Shown here one piece after another: positions 16,832 through 25,779 of a DNA stretch of 64,000 nucleotides. Made by a program: the position numbers and the translations under genes. Source of the stretch: Phenylobacterium sp. (GTDB lineage: Bacteria; Pseudomonadota; Alphaproteobacteria; Caulobacterales; Caulobacteraceae); contig NZ_WGNY01000007.1 of assembly GCF_016124325.1 (NCBI RefSeq), forward strand, positions 1-64,000. Direction: 5' to 3'. The first letter of the stretch is position 1, and each line of letters opens with the position of its first letter. Under the pieces are notes generated by a model, which was not told where the DNA came from, did no database searches, and saw nothing but the letters and a program-made list of their open reading frames with translations.

Positions 16832-18430
16832 TTGGCGCCGTTGCGGCTGATCATGTCGGGCGCGGTCGTCGGCCAGGAGTTGGCCGCCGAGTTCGGCCCT
16901 CTGCCGCCCTCGTTCCTGCCGGTAGGGACGCGGCGGCTCTACGAACTCCAGCTCGATGCGCTGGAGGGCGGCGAACAGTTCCACATGGTGGTCCCCGAGA
17001 CCTTCCAGGTCCCTGCGCACGACGCCCGGCGCCTGGCCGAGCGCGGCGTCGAACTGCTGCCGATCCCGGAAGGCCTGCGCCTGGGCGAGGCCGTCGTCTA
17101 CGCCGTGAACTCCGTGGGCGCCGGCGAAGGGCCGATCCACATCCTGCACGGCGACACCCTGATCGGCGCCCCACCCCTCGATCGCGACGACGTCATCGTC
17201 GGCGGCCCGCGGATGAGCGAATACGCCTGGGCCGAGATGCGCCGGGGCGACGACGGGCGCGTGCTGTCGCTCGACACGACGCCGGCGGGCGAAGACGGCC
17301 ACGAGGGTCGCCCGATCGCGGCGGGCTATTTCAGCTTCTCGTCGTCGCTGGGGCTGGTCCGCGCGCTCTCCCGCATGCGCGGCGACTTCGTGGCCGGGGT
17401 GAACCGCTACCTGACCGAGCGCCCGGTCGAGATGGTCGAAACGCCCGAATGGCTGGATTTCGGCCACCTGCAGACGTTCTTCCAGTCGCGCCTGGCGGTG
17501 ACCACCGCGCGGGCCTTCAACACCGTGCGCATCGACGGCCTGACCGCGCGCAAGACCAGCGTCGATCGCGCCAAGATCCGCGCCGAGGCCCATTGGCTGA
17601 ACGCCATCCCCGCGCCGGTGCAGATCCACACCGCCCGCCTGCTGGCGCACGGCGTCGACGACGGCCGCGCGTTCTACGAGACCGAGTACGAGTTCCTGCC
17701 GGTGGTCTCGGAGCTGTTCGTCCACGGCCTGCTGGGCCGGCACTCCTGGATGCGCATCCTCGCGGCCTGCGAGGCGCTGCTGGCCGCCTGCGCCGCCGAC
17801 AGATCCGAGGACTCCGCCGACGCGGCGCTGCGGACGCTCTGCGTCGACAAGACCCTGGCCCGGCTGGAGCGACACGCGCGGGAGACGGGCTTTCCCATCG
17901 ATCGGCCGCTGCGTTTCGACGGCCAGCCGACGCCTTCGCTGGTGGAGATCGCCGAGCGGCTGGCCGCGGGCCTCGACCTGGAGTCCGGCCGCCGCGAATG
18001 CGTGATGCACGGCGACCTCTGCTTCTCGAACCTGCTCTACGACAGCCGGGTGCGCCGCGTGCGGGCGCTCGACCCGCGCGGGCTGGTGGGCGAACGGCCC
18101 GGCATCTACGGCGACCTGCGCTACGACCTCGCCAAACTCGCCCACTCGGCGGTCGGCCGCTACGACCAGATCATCGCCGGCCGCTACGAAGCCACAGAGC
18201 ACGACGGCGACTTCACCCTGGCCTTCGAGGAGATCGCCGCCCAGCCCTGGCTGGAAGCCGCGCTCGGCGAGACGACTATCGATGGCGAGCCCGCGCTGTC
18301 GCCCACGGTGCGGGCCGCCATGACGGGCCTGTTCCTTTCCATGCTGCCACTGCACGCCGACCGACCCGATCGCCAGCGCGCCTTCGTCGCCAACGCGCTG
18401 CGCCTGTTCCGGGACCTGGACGCCCGATGA
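16832..18430 (+). CDS. nucleotidyltransferase-like/kinase-like fusion protein
   Basis: A 532-aa two-domain protein with a TTG start preceded by AAGGAGG, eight bases away. Residues ~1-250 look like a sugar-nucleotide nucleotidyltransferase (PSFLPVGTRRLYELQ in place of a KPLLPV loop, then HILHGDTLIG), though the usual GGxGTR loop is absent. Residues ~280-530 look like an aminoglycoside/choline-kinase-type phosphotransferase, with CVMHGDLCFSNLLYD (catalytic HGDxxxxN) and ALDPRG then YDLAKLAHS. The combination suggests activation of a small phosphorylated head group or sugar for glycan decoration. The substrate is unknown. Confidence 0.75.
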   Translation: MAPLRLIMSGAVVGQELAAEFGPLPPSFLPVGTRRLYELQLDALEGGEQFHMVVPETFQVPAHDARRLAERGVELLPIPEGLRLGEAVVYAVNSVGAGEGPIHILHGDTLIGAPPLDRDDVIVGGPRMSEYAWAEMRRGDDGRVLSLDTTPAGEDGHEGRPIAAGYFSFSSSLGLVRALSRMRGDFVAGVNRYLTERPVEMVETPEWLDFGHLQTFFQSRLAVTTARAFNTVRIDGLTARKTSVDRAKIRAEAHWLNAIPAPVQIHTARLLAHGVDDGRAFYETEYEFLPVVSELFVHGLLGRHSWMRILAACEALLAACAADRSEDSADAALRTLCVDKTLARLERHARETGFPIDRPLRFDGQPTPSLVEIAERLAAGLDLESGRRECVMHGDLCFSNLLYDSRVRRVRALDPRGLVGERPGIYGDLRYDLAKLAHSAVGRYDQIIAGRYEATEHDGDFTLAFEEIAAQPWLEAALGETTIDGEPALSPTVRAAMTGLFLSMLPLHADRPDRQRAFVANALRLFRDLDAR

Positions 18431-19131
18431 TCGTGATCCCCATGGCCGGGGCCTCGCGGCGGTTCGCCGAGGCCGGCTACGCGGTCCCCAAGCACATGCT
18501 GCCGCTCCACGGCCGCAGCGTGTTCGCCCACGCGGTGGGGAGCTTCGAGGCCGAGTTCGCGCGCACGCCGTTCCTGATCATCGCCCGCAGCGAGGCGGCC
18601 GGCTTCGTACGGGCCGAGTGCGACGCCCTGGGGATCGCCGAGGTCACGCTCGCGCTCCTCGACCAGCCCACGGCCGGCCAGGCCGAGACGGTCGAGGTGG
18701 GGCTGGATCAGGCCGGCGTCGGCGCGGAGACCGCGCTCACCATCTTCAACATCGACACCTTCCGGCCAGGCTTCGCCTTTCCCGGTGGCGCGCTCGCCGT
18801 CATGGACGGCTGGCTGGAGGTCTTTCGCGGCGAGGGCGCCAACTGGTCGTACGTGAGGCCCGCGCCTGGGCCGGAGCCGCTGGCGCTGGAGACGGCGGAG
18901 AAGCGGCCGATCTCCGACCTCTGCTGCACGGGCCTCTACCACTTCGCCCGCGCCGGCGACTTCCGCGCCGCCCTGGCCGCGGAGCGCAACGCCCCGCAGG
19001 CGGCCGAGCTCTACGTCGCCCCGCTCTACAACCACCTGATCCGCCGGGGCGCGCGGATCGGCTACCGGCTGATCGAGACGGACGAGGTGGTCTTCTGCGG
19101 CACGCCGGCCGAGTACGAGGCGCTGCAATAG
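18427..19131 (+). CDS. sugar/head-group nucleotidyltransferase
   Basis: A 234-aa protein whose ATG overlaps the stop of the fusion gene (ATGA). The N-terminus IPMAGASRRFAEAGYAVPKHMLPLHGRSV matches the NTP-transferase loop (G-x-x-x-R-F then PK) of glucose-1-phosphate thymidylyltransferase-like proteins, and IFNIDTFRPG is the metal-binding Asp region. It probably makes an NDP-activated precursor for a surface glycan together with the preceding phosphatase and fusion kinase. It ends just before two palindromic repeats that separate it from the convergent glycosyltransferase. Confidence 0.82.
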   Translation: MIVIPMAGASRRFAEAGYAVPKHMLPLHGRSVFAHAVGSFEAEFARTPFLIIARSEAAGFVRAECDALGIAEVTLALLDQPTAGQAETVEVGLDQAGVGAETALTIFNIDTFRPGFAFPGGALAVMDGWLEVFRGEGANWSYVRPAPGPEPLALETAEKRPISDLCCTGLYHFARAGDFRAALAAERNAPQAAELYVAPLYNHLIRRGARIGYRLIETDEVVFCGTPAEYEALQ

Positions 19132-19137
19132 ATGAAC

Positions 19138-19250
19138 CGTCATCCCAGGCCTTGTGCCTGGGATCCCTCTCGACGCCGCGCGATCGGCGGTCGCCTGGCG
19201 CCGTCCGGGCCGCCGAGGGAGGGATCCTCGCCACAAGGGCGAGGATGACG
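19138..19250. repeat. cruciform repeat with CGTCATCC/GGATGACG ends
   Basis: The outer ends CGTCATCC and GGATGACG are inverted repeats. Inside are hairpins CCCAGGC/GCCTGGG and ATCCTCGCC/GGCGAGGAT, plus GATCCCTC facing GAGGGAGGGATC. The unit is non-coding and follows the glycan operon directly. It matches the style of TCATCC-type interspersed repeats known from several alphaproteobacteria. Confidence 0.75.
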
Positions 19251-19274
19251 GGTGTGAAGCCCGCCCGCCAAAGC

Positions 19275-19385
19275 TAGAGCACGATGGGGTCAGGTGGAAT
19301 CACCTGACCCCATCGTGCTCGAGATCCAAAAGCATAGAGCGCGTTCGAGCGGCGAAACCGCTCACACTTTCGCCTAACGTGCTCA
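19275..19385. repeat. bipartite palindromic repeat, copy 1
   Basis: Left hairpin: GAGCACGATGGGGTCAGGTG and its perfect 20-base complement around loop GAAT (19277-19320); the centre spells GAATC, a GANTC site. The linker GATCCAAAAGCATAGAGC follows. Right hairpin: AGAGCGCGTT/AACGTGCTC (one mismatch) enclosing GAGCGG/CCGCTC (19336-19384). The right end overlaps the stop codon of the convergent glycosyltransferase gene. It has the same architecture as the element after glk. Confidence 0.85.
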
Positions 19386-20555
19386 GCGCGCCTGCTTGAC
19401 CGCCTTGACGATCTTGGACGCGCGGTCCGACCAGCGGTGCTCGGCCATCGCCCGCTTGTGGCCGCCGCGCGCGATCCCCGCGAGCCGGGGCGTGTCGTCC
19501 ATCAGGGCCAGCAGCTGTTCGGGCGCGCCGGCCATTCGGCTCCACGGGAAGGTCACGATCTCGCGGCCCTCCTTGAACGCCTCCGCGTAGTATTTGCTGG
19601 CGTCGGAAAACACCGCGGCCCCGGCGCACATGGCGGTGAACACCCGCTCGTGCCCGCCCGCGACGAAGCCGTTGTTGGTGTTGAGCACCAGCCGCGTGCG
19701 CCTCAGGAGACGCATCGTCTCCTCGAAGCTGCCGACGCCGCCGTAGACGAAGCTGGGATAGAGCGCCGTCAACGCCTCCCAGCCGTTTCCGTATACGTGC
19801 ATGGGAACACCTGCCCGGCCCAGCGCGTGGAGCAGCGCGTCGCGATGATAGGCCTCGGCGAAGGCCTGGGCCGGCTGCAGCAGCGGCACGAACTGGTCGA
19901 ACAGCTCAGGCGTGAGCTGGCCGCCGCGGGAGGCCAGCGACGCCTTCAAGGCGTCCAGGATCGGCAGGGCCCCGTCGGCGGCCATGCGCCCGGCGATCTC
20001 GCCGACGACCTCCTTCGCCGGGCTCTCCTCCCACGCCGCCCAGCCGGGCTGGGGCGGGCCACGGTAGGTGCCGGTGAAGAGCAGCGGGATGTCGCGCCGG
20101 GCAAAGGCCTCGTCGGAGGCGTCGACCGGCTCGGGCAGCTCGTTGGCGCCGGGCGGCAGGAAGCTGCGGACGGCCAGCCCCCGCGCGCCCGGCCAGCCGG
20201 CCAGGAACTGTACGTGCGAGCGATCCAGGAAGAAGGCGACGTAGCGCCGAATGGACGCGGTGATCCGCGGCACGTGGTGCACGGGATGGTCGACGTAGAG
20301 CGTCGCATAGACGGCGCCCAGCTGGTCGTAGACCGAGCCCGAGGCGTTGCGCAGGTCGCTGCCCACGCCGCCGATGCCGAAGAAGCAGTCCGGCGGATCG
20401 GCGAGCGCGGCGTTGATCGCCGCCATCCGCTCGGGAGGCTCCAGATCGACGACGCGCACGTCGTGCTCCTGCTGGCGCAGCGCTTCGGCGAGCTGGTCGA
20501 TGTGCAGGCGCAGCGACCCGTACTGGGACTGGCCCTTGAACAGAACGAACCGCAT
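19383..20555 (-). CDS. CgeB-like glycosyltransferase (group 1 type C-terminus)
   Basis: A 390-aa cytoplasmic protein. The C-terminal half carries GGVGSFEETMRLLRRTRLVLNTN and HERVFTAMCAGAAVFSD, the donor-binding E-x(7) region pattern typical of CgeB/GT-B proteins that modify surface or spore glycans. The N-terminal half (QLAEALRQQEHDVRVVDL) fits a first Rossmann-like domain, though less clearly. It converges on the three-gene glycan-precursor operon, suggesting a shared role in decorating a surface polymer or flagellin; this link rests only on location. Confidence 0.78.
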   Translation of the reverse strand: MRFVLFKGQSQYGSLRLHIDQLAEALRQQEHDVRVVDLEPPERMAAINAALADPPDCFFGIGGVGSDLRNASGSVYDQLGAVYATLYVDHPVHHVPRITASIRRYVAFFLDRSHVQFLAGWPGARGLAVRSFLPPGANELPEPVDASDEAFARRDIPLLFTGTYRGPPQPGWAAWEESPAKEVVGEIAGRMAADGALPILDALKASLASRGGQLTPELFDQFVPLLQPAQAFAEAYHRDALLHALGRAGVPMHVYGNGWEALTALYPSFVYGGVGSFEETMRLLRRTRLVLNTNNGFVAGGHERVFTAMCAGAAVFSDASKYYAEAFKEGREIVTFPWSRMAGAPEQLLALMDDTPRLAGIARGGHKRAMAEHRWSDRASKIVKAVKQAR

Positions 20556-20709
20556 GCGCCCCTCGCCGTCTTCGATCCGGCTGGTCTAGCAAGAGTTGGC
20601 CGGAACACCGAACCCCGTACGGCCGGCGGGCTCGACACAAAGTCGCCGCGAGCCGATCCAACACTCTAGCTTGTGGAGCGTCTGGGGCGGCGCGGCGGGG
20701 GAGAGCGCA

Positions 20710-22920
20710 GTGAGTTGGTGTCCGTCCTGGCTCGCCCTCGCGGCGGCCTTGGCCGCGTCCGTCCCGGCGGTCGCCGAGCCCGACCCGGCGAAACCGATTC
20801 CCGCCGGCCCCGCTCCGGCCAGGCCGGACGCTAGCCAGCAGACCGTGAAGGGCGTCACCGTGACGGGCGAGCCGCCGCCCGTGCGCACCTCCATCGACCG
20901 GCGAAGCTACAGCGTGTCGGGCGACCTGCAGGCGACCACCGGTTCGATCAGCGACGCCCTGCGCAACGTGCCCTCGGTCGAGGTCGACGTGAACGGCAAC
21001 GTCAGCCTGCGCGGCGATCCCAACGTCACCATCATGGTCGACGGCAAGCCCTCGGGGATGTTCCGCGGCGAGGGCAAGGCCCAGGCGTTGCAGAGCCTTC
21101 CCGCCGACCAGATCGAGCGCGTGGAGGTGATCACCAACCCCTCGGCGGCGTTCAGTCCGGAAGGGTCCGCCGGGATCATCAACCTCGTCATGAAGAAGAC
21201 GGACAAGCCGGGGCTCAGCGGCGGCGCGCGCGCCAACCTCGGCTCGAGCGGCCGCCAGAACGGCGGGGCGAACGTGACCTACAAGGACGGCCGTTTCACC
21301 TGGAGCGGCTCCGCCTATGGCCGCCACGACTCGCTGAAGCAGGTCAGCGCGATGACCAAGTCCTTCGTGGCCTCGGGCGCGGGCCAGCCGACGGACGAGG
21401 CCCGCGACAATATCGGATCGGGCGACGTGCGGCTCGCCAACCTGCGGGGCGGTGTCGACTACGATCCCGACGCCAAGACGCGGTTCAGCGCCGAGGTGAA
21501 CTACCGGAGCCTGACCTATGACAGCCTCAGCGCCCTGGCCGTGCGTCAGGCGACGGCGGCCGGCGACGTGGTGCTGGCGGACGACACCGCCAACGCCCTG
21601 CGCGAGGACCGCGACACCCTCGAGACGACGCTCGGCTATCGCCGCAAGATGGGCGAGGACCACGAAGTCTCGCTGAGCTTCGTGCGTGAACTGAACGACG
21701 ACGACCGCAGCCGCGTGGCGCTGCGGCATGTCCGGATTCCGGCCGCCGCCGGCGCCTACGAGGACACCGAGCAGCGCGACCACGCCTGGCGCACCCAGCT
21801 CAAGGCTGACTATTCGCGGCCGTTGGCCGGCGGCGTGAAGCTCAAGCTGGGCTACGAGTTCGACGGCGACGACAACGACTATCGGGTCGTGTTCGGGCGT
21901 GGCCCGGAAGGCGGGCCGGCGGCGATCGATCCCGGCCGCTCGAACCTCTTCAAGTTCGACCAGCAGGTGCACGCCGCCTACGCCACCTACGAGCGGCCGT
22001 TCGGCCGGCTGACGACGCTCGCCGGCCTGCGCGCGGAGGTCACGCGGATCGATCTCAATCAGGTCACCGACGGCCTGAAGCAGGGCGACGACGATGTCCG
22101 GCTCTATCCCAGCCTGCATCTGAGCTGGCGGCTGGACGAGGGCCGCCAATTCAAGGCCAGCTACAGCCGCCGGGTCCAGCGGCCCAACCCGCAGGACTAC
22201 AACCCCTTCCGGATCTACTACGACCCGCAGACCTTCCGGGCGGGCAATCCCGACCTGAAGCCGCAGACGACCGACTCCTTCGAGCTGGGTTACGAGCAGC
22301 GCCAGCGCGGGACGATGTACCTGGCGACGCTGTACTATCGGTCGGGCCGCGACGCGGTGAACGACGTGACGCGCGACCTCGGCGGCGGCGTGCTGCTGCA
22401 GACCCGCGAGAACGTCGGCAGCTTCCAGGCCGCGGGGCTGGAGCTCACGGCGAACGGCCGCCTGCCGGGCCGCCTGACCTATTCGCTCAGCGGCAACGCC
22501 CTGTGGAGCGAGATCGACGCCGGCGACCTGGGCTTCGGCAGCACCCGCCGGTCTGGGGCGAGCGTCTTCGGCCGGGCCACCCTGAACTGGCAGGCGACCG
22601 CCAGGGACTTCCTCCAGGTCCAGGGGATCGTGAACGGCCGGCGGCTGACGCCGCAGGGCCACATCGAACCGATCGGATTCGTGAACCTCGGCTATCGGCA
22701 CAAGTTCAACGACAGGATTTCCGGTGTGGTGACGGTGCAGGACGCGTTCGCCTCGTTCCGCTTCCGCAGCGTGATCGACACGCCGTTGCTGCGGCAGACC
22801 GTGCGCGGCGATCCGCAGAACCGGGCCGTGTTCGTGGGCCTGTCCTACACCTTCGGCGGAGGACGCCCGCGCGATCCCGGCTTCGACTACGGACAGGGCG
22901 GCGCGGCCCCGGGAAACTAG
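20710..22920 (+). CDS. TonB-dependent outer-membrane receptor
   Basis: A 736-aa protein. I chose the GTG preceded by GGGGAGA, giving a hydrophobic signal sequence (WLALAAALAASVPAVAEP); the ORF-track start lies 38 codons upstream. The plug domain is GVTVTGEPPPVRTSIDRRSY, ALRNVPSVEVDVNGNVSLRG, MVDGKPSGM and IERVEVITNPSAAFSPEGSAGIIN. A 22-strand type barrel follows, with YNPFRIYYDPQTFRAGNPDLKPQTTDSFELGYE and a C-terminal barrel strand region ending VGLSYTFGGG. No N-terminal carboxypeptidase-like or signalling domain is visible. The ligand is unknown; no transport genes adjoin. Confidence 0.93.
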   Translation: MSWCPSWLALAAALAASVPAVAEPDPAKPIPAGPAPARPDASQQTVKGVTVTGEPPPVRTSIDRRSYSVSGDLQATTGSISDALRNVPSVEVDVNGNVSLRGDPNVTIMVDGKPSGMFRGEGKAQALQSLPADQIERVEVITNPSAAFSPEGSAGIINLVMKKTDKPGLSGGARANLGSSGRQNGGANVTYKDGRFTWSGSAYGRHDSLKQVSAMTKSFVASGAGQPTDEARDNIGSGDVRLANLRGGVDYDPDAKTRFSAEVNYRSLTYDSLSALAVRQATAAGDVVLADDTANALREDRDTLETTLGYRRKMGEDHEVSLSFVRELNDDDRSRVALRHVRIPAAAGAYEDTEQRDHAWRTQLKADYSRPLAGGVKLKLGYEFDGDDNDYRVVFGRGPEGGPAAIDPGRSNLFKFDQQVHAAYATYERPFGRLTTLAGLRAEVTRIDLNQVTDGLKQGDDDVRLYPSLHLSWRLDEGRQFKASYSRRVQRPNPQDYNPFRIYYDPQTFRAGNPDLKPQTTDSFELGYEQRQRGTMYLATLYYRSGRDAVNDVTRDLGGGVLLQTRENVGSFQAAGLELTANGRLPGRLTYSLSGNALWSEIDAGDLGFGSTRRSGASVFGRATLNWQATARDFLQVQGIVNGRRLTPQGHIEPIGFVNLGYRHKFNDRISGVVTVQDAFASFRFRSVIDTPLLRQTVRGDPQNRAVFVGLSYTFGGGRPRDPGFDYGQGGAAPGN

Positions 22921-22973
22921 AACCCCCGCCCGCCCTGGCGGCTTGCGTCTTGACTCCGACGCTCCAGGTTCTA

Positions 22974-22988
22974 GAACAAAGATGGAAC
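22974..22988 (+). promoter_or_regulatory. LexA box (SOS operator) of the imuA operon
   Basis: GAAC-AAAGATG-GAAC matches exactly the alphaproteobacterial LexA consensus GAAC-N7-GAAC (equivalently GTTC-N7-GTTC). It overlaps a plausible -10 (TAGAAC, 22972-22977) with TTGACT (22950-22955) 16 bases upstream, so LexA binding would block the promoter. It lies 18 bases before the imuA start. Confidence 0.9.
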
Positions 22989-23006
22989 AAAAGGAGTCCC
23001 AACGCC

Positions 23007-23792
23007 ATGTCCGATTTTCGCCGCAGGCGGCTCGCCGCCCTCGCCGCGAAGATCGCCGTCCTGGAGGCGGACGGGCGGGCGGATGCGGGCGTCCTGCCGT
23101 TCGGCGCGCCGTCGCTGGACGGCCGCCTCGCCGGCGGCGGGCTGCCGCTGGGGCGCTGGCACGAGATCACGGGCGAAGGGCTGGAGGCCGAGACGGGGGC
23201 CGCGCCGGCCGCCTTCGCGGCCCTGACGGCCACGCCCCTGGCCCGGCGTGGGGAGGCGGTCTGGGTGATGCGCCGCGACGACCTGTGGACGCCCGGGCTG
23301 ATGGGCCTGGGCTTCCCGCCGCAGCGGCTGATCCAGGTGTGCGCCCGCGACGAGGCCGAGGCGCTGGCGGTGATGGAGGACGCGCTCGCCACTGCGGGCG
23401 TCTCTGCGGTTATCGGCGAGGTCGAGGCCGTGGACCTGACCGCCGGACGCCGCCTGCAGCTGGCCTGCGAGAAGCACGGGGCCACGGGGTTCGTGATCAA
23501 GCGCCGTCCGTTCGGCGGAACGGGAAAGCTCGAGCCGGCCGGATCGACAGCCGCCACCCGCTGGCGCGTGGCCTCGGCGCCTTCCGAGCCGCCGGCGGGG
23601 GAGTTCGGCCTGGGCGCGCCGCGGCTTTCGGTGACGCTGGAACGCAGCCGGGGCGGTCGGCCCGGCGCATGGATCCTCGAGGCGGCCTCCGCCTATTCCT
23701 GGGAGACGGGCGATGCCGCGCATCCTCTGCGCCTGGTCGCCGAGCTGGGCGATCGCGAACTGGCGCCGGCGCAAGACCGCCGCGCGGCCTGA
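23007..23792 (+). CDS. imuA: ImuA, RecA-like mutasome accessory protein
   Basis: A 261-aa protein, first gene of the SOS mutagenesis cassette. It starts at the ATG of MSDFRRRRLAALAAKI with AAGGAG upstream. LPFGAPSLDGRLAGGGLPLGRWHEITG is the RecA/SulA-like N-terminal core, and AVWVMRRDDLWTPGLMGLGFPPQRLI is typical of ImuA. It helps recruit the error-prone replication complex after DNA damage. The last 80 bases overlap the imuB start in another frame. A palindromic repeat begins one base after its stop codon. Regulated by the LexA box upstream. Confidence 0.92.
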   Translation: MSDFRRRRLAALAAKIAVLEADGRADAGVLPFGAPSLDGRLAGGGLPLGRWHEITGEGLEAETGAAPAAFAALTATPLARRGEAVWVMRRDDLWTPGLMGLGFPPQRLIQVCARDEAEALAVMEDALATAGVSAVIGEVEAVDLTAGRRLQLACEKHGATGFVIKRRPFGGTGKLEPAGSTAATRWRVASAPSEPPAGEFGLGAPRLSVTLERSRGGRPGAWILEAASAYSWETGDAAHPLRLVAELGDRELAPAQDRRAA

Positions 23793-25365
23793 GGCCCCCT
23801 CCACCGCGTTCCGCGGTCCCCCTCCCCCGCTGACGCGAGGGAGGAGCGAAGCGCCGGACTCCCGCTCCTCCCCCGCATCGGCGGGGGAGGTGTCGCCCCG
23901 CACAGGGGCGACGGAGGGGGCGGTCTCGCCCCTGGCCCTGGTCGAGACGGTCCGCCAGATCCGCCGGCTCGTGGCGGTCAGCCCCGAGGCCGCCCGGCTG
24001 GGCCTGTTCCCCGGCCAGAAGGCCACCGACGGCAGGGCCCTGGTGCCCGAGCTGGAGCTGGCCGACGCCGAGCCGGACGCCGACGCGGCGGCGCTGACCG
24101 CCCTCGTCGACTGGTGCGTGCGCTTCTCGCCCGCCGTGGCGGCCGATCCGCCGGACGGCCTGTTCCTCGACATCGAGGGCGCCGACCATCTCTGGGGCGG
24201 CGAGGCGGCGATGCTGGCCGACTTCCGCGCGCGCCTGGCCGCCAACGGCCTGGTCTTCCGCCTCGCCGTCGCCGACACGCCGGGCGCGGCCTGGGCCCTG
24301 GCCCGCTTCGGCCCCGACGGCGTCATCGCCCCGCCCGGCGGCCAGGCCGCGCTGCTGGCGCCCCTGCCCCCCGCCGCCCTGCGGCTCGATCCCGAAGCCG
24401 CCGCCCAGATCGAGCGCCTGGGCCTGCGCCGGCTGGGACAGGTGATGGACATCCCCCGCGCGCCGTTCGGCCGCCGGTTCGGGGCCGCGGCGCTCACCCG
24501 CCTCGACCAGGCCCTGGGCCGCGCGCCCGAGGCGCTCCGCTTCCGCCGCCCGCCGACGCCCTGGGCCGCGCGGCTGGCCCTCGTGGAGCCGATCAGCGCC
24601 CCCGACGACATGGCTCGGGTCGCCGGCGACGTGACCGCCAAGCTCTGCGCGCGGCTGGAGGCCGAGGATCACGGCGCGCGCCGCTTCGAGATCGCCTTCC
24701 ACCGCGTGGACGGCAAGTCGCCCACCCTCGCCGTCGGCCTGTCGCGGGCCGGCCGCGACGCCGGCCGCATCGCGCGGCTGTTCCAGCCCAAGCTGGAGAC
24801 CGTCGACCCCGGCTTCGGCGTCGAGGCCGTGTCGATCTGGGCCTATGAGGTCGAGGCCCTCGGCGCCCGCCAGAGCCGCCTCGACGCCGGCGTGGAGGCC
24901 CGTGACAGCCTGGCGCCCCTGGTCGATCGCCTCGCCAACCGCCTGGGGCCCGAACGCGTCTGGCGCGCGGCCCCGGTCGAGAGCCATGTGCCTGAACGGT
25001 CCGTATCCCGCCGGCCTCCGCTCGCCGACGAGATGGTGGAGGCCTTCCCCTGGGACCCCGAGGCGCCGCGGCCGGTGCGCCTGTTCCGCCGGCCCGAGCC
25101 GCTGGAGGACGTGACCGCGCTGCTGCCCGACGATCCGCCGATCCAGTTCCGCTGGCGCGGCCGGCTGCACCGCGTGCGCCGCGCCGAGGGGCCCGAGCGG
25201 ATCGGCGCGGAATGGTGGACCCAGGACATCGAGGACGTCTCGACGGGCCACGTCCGCGACTACTACCGCGTGGAGGACGCCGGCGGCGCCCGCTTCTGGC
25301 TGTTCCGCGCCGGCCTCTATGGCGAGGCGCCGCCGAAGTGGTGGCTGCACGGCCTGTTCGGGTGA
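23713..25365 (+). CDS. imuB: ImuB, Y-family polymerase-like mutasome scaffold with in-frame repeat insertion
   Basis: A 550-aa Y-family polymerase relative considered catalytically inactive; it bridges the beta clamp, ImuA and DnaE2. The N-terminus MPRILCAWSPSWAIANWRRR is the family start. It should pass directly into LALVETVRQIRRLVAVSPEAARLGL, but about 45 residues (from APSTAFRGPPPP to ATEGAVSP) come in between, encoded by a palindromic repeat. Family features downstream are GLFLDIEGADHLWGG, LRLGQVMDIPRAPF-like helix-hairpin-helix, and the C-terminal WRGRLHRVRRAEGPERI with YYRVEDAGGARFWLFR. The protein is longer than usual for the family because of the insert. It overlaps imuA by 80 bases. 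Confidence 0.93.
   Translation: MPRILCAWSPSWAIANWRRRKTAARPEAPSTAFRGPPPPLTRGRSEAPDSRSSPASAGEVSPRTGATEGAVSPLALVETVRQIRRLVAVSPEAARLGLFPGQKATDGRALVPELELADAEPDADAAALTALVDWCVRFSPAVAADPPDGLFLDIEGADHLWGGEAAMLADFRARLAANGLVFRLAVADTPGAAWALARFGPDGVIAPPGGQAALLAPLPPAALRLDPEAAAQIERLGLRRLGQVMDIPRAPFGRRFGAAALTRLDQALGRAPEALRFRRPPTPWAARLALVEPISAPDDMARVAGDVTAKLCARLEAEDHGARRFEIAFHRVDGKSPTLAVGLSRAGRDAGRIARLFQPKLETVDPGFGVEAVSIWAYEVEALGARQSRLDAGVEARDSLAPLVDRLANRLGPERVWRAAPVESHVPERSVSRRPPLADEMVEAFPWDPEAPRPVRLFRRPEPLEDVTALLPDDPPIQFRWRGRLHRVRRAEGPERIGAEWWTQDIEDVSTGHVRDYYRVEDAGGARFWLFRAGLYGEAPPKWWLHGLFG
23794..23921. repeat. two-unit palindromic repeat inserted in imuB
   Basis: Unit A (23794-23847, GCCCCCTCCACCGC...GCGGTCCCCCTCCCCCG...GGGAGGAGC) faces an inverted unit B (23864-23921, GCTCCTCCCCCG...GGAGGTGTCGCCCC...GGGGCGACGGAGGGGGC). 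The outer ends GCCCCCTCC/GGAGGGGGC pair. The whole element is translated in the imuB frame and starts one base after the imuA stop. The same two unit types recur in dnaE2. Confidence 0.88.
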
Positions 25366-25374
25366 GGAGACCCC

Positions 25375-25779
25375 ATGAAACCCAAGATCAGCCTGATCAC
25401 CTTCGGCGCCCGCGACCTGGAGCGGATGGTCGCCTTCTATCGCGACGGCCTGGGCTTCCCGACCCACAACTACACGCCCGGCGACGACATGGTCATGTTC
25501 CGCCTGGAGGGGACCTGGCTGGGCCTGTTTCCACGGGAGGAAGCCGCCAAGGACGCGGGCGTTTCCTCGGAAGGCTCGGGCTTCACCGGCGTGACCCTCT
25601 CCCATAACGAGCCCTCGAAAGAGGGGGTCGACCGCGCCTTCGCCGAGGCTCTGGCCGCCGGGGCCACCGCCGTCAAACAGCCACAGGACGTCTTCTGGGG
25701 CGGCTACTCCGGCTACTTCGCCGACCCCGAGGGCAACCTCTGGGAGGTGGCCTGGAACCCCTTCACCGACCTCACATGA
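25375..25779 (+). CDS. VOC-family (glyoxalase-like) protein inside the mutasome operon
   Basis: A 134-aa vicinal-oxygen-chelate protein. [22 protein letters not shown] opens the first beta-alpha-beta-beta-beta module, and [17 protein letters not shown] closes the second with the metal-binding Glu typical of the fold. It starts nine bases after imuB and its stop overlaps the dnaE2 start (ATGA), so it is expressed with the SOS cassette. Function is unknown; damage detoxification or simple co-option are both possible. Confidence 0.88.
   Translation: MKPKISLITFGARDLERMVAFYRDGLGFPTHNYTPGDDMVMFRLEGTWLGLFPREEAAKDAGVSSEGSGFTGVTLSHNEPSKEGVDRAFAEALAAGATAVKQPQDVFWGGYSGYFADPEGNLWEVAWNPFTDLT

Noticed and set aside
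19138-19385. CRISPR-like or integron-like repeat array
   Set aside because: The repeats are unlike each other, have no regular spacers, and no cas or integrase genes are nearby.
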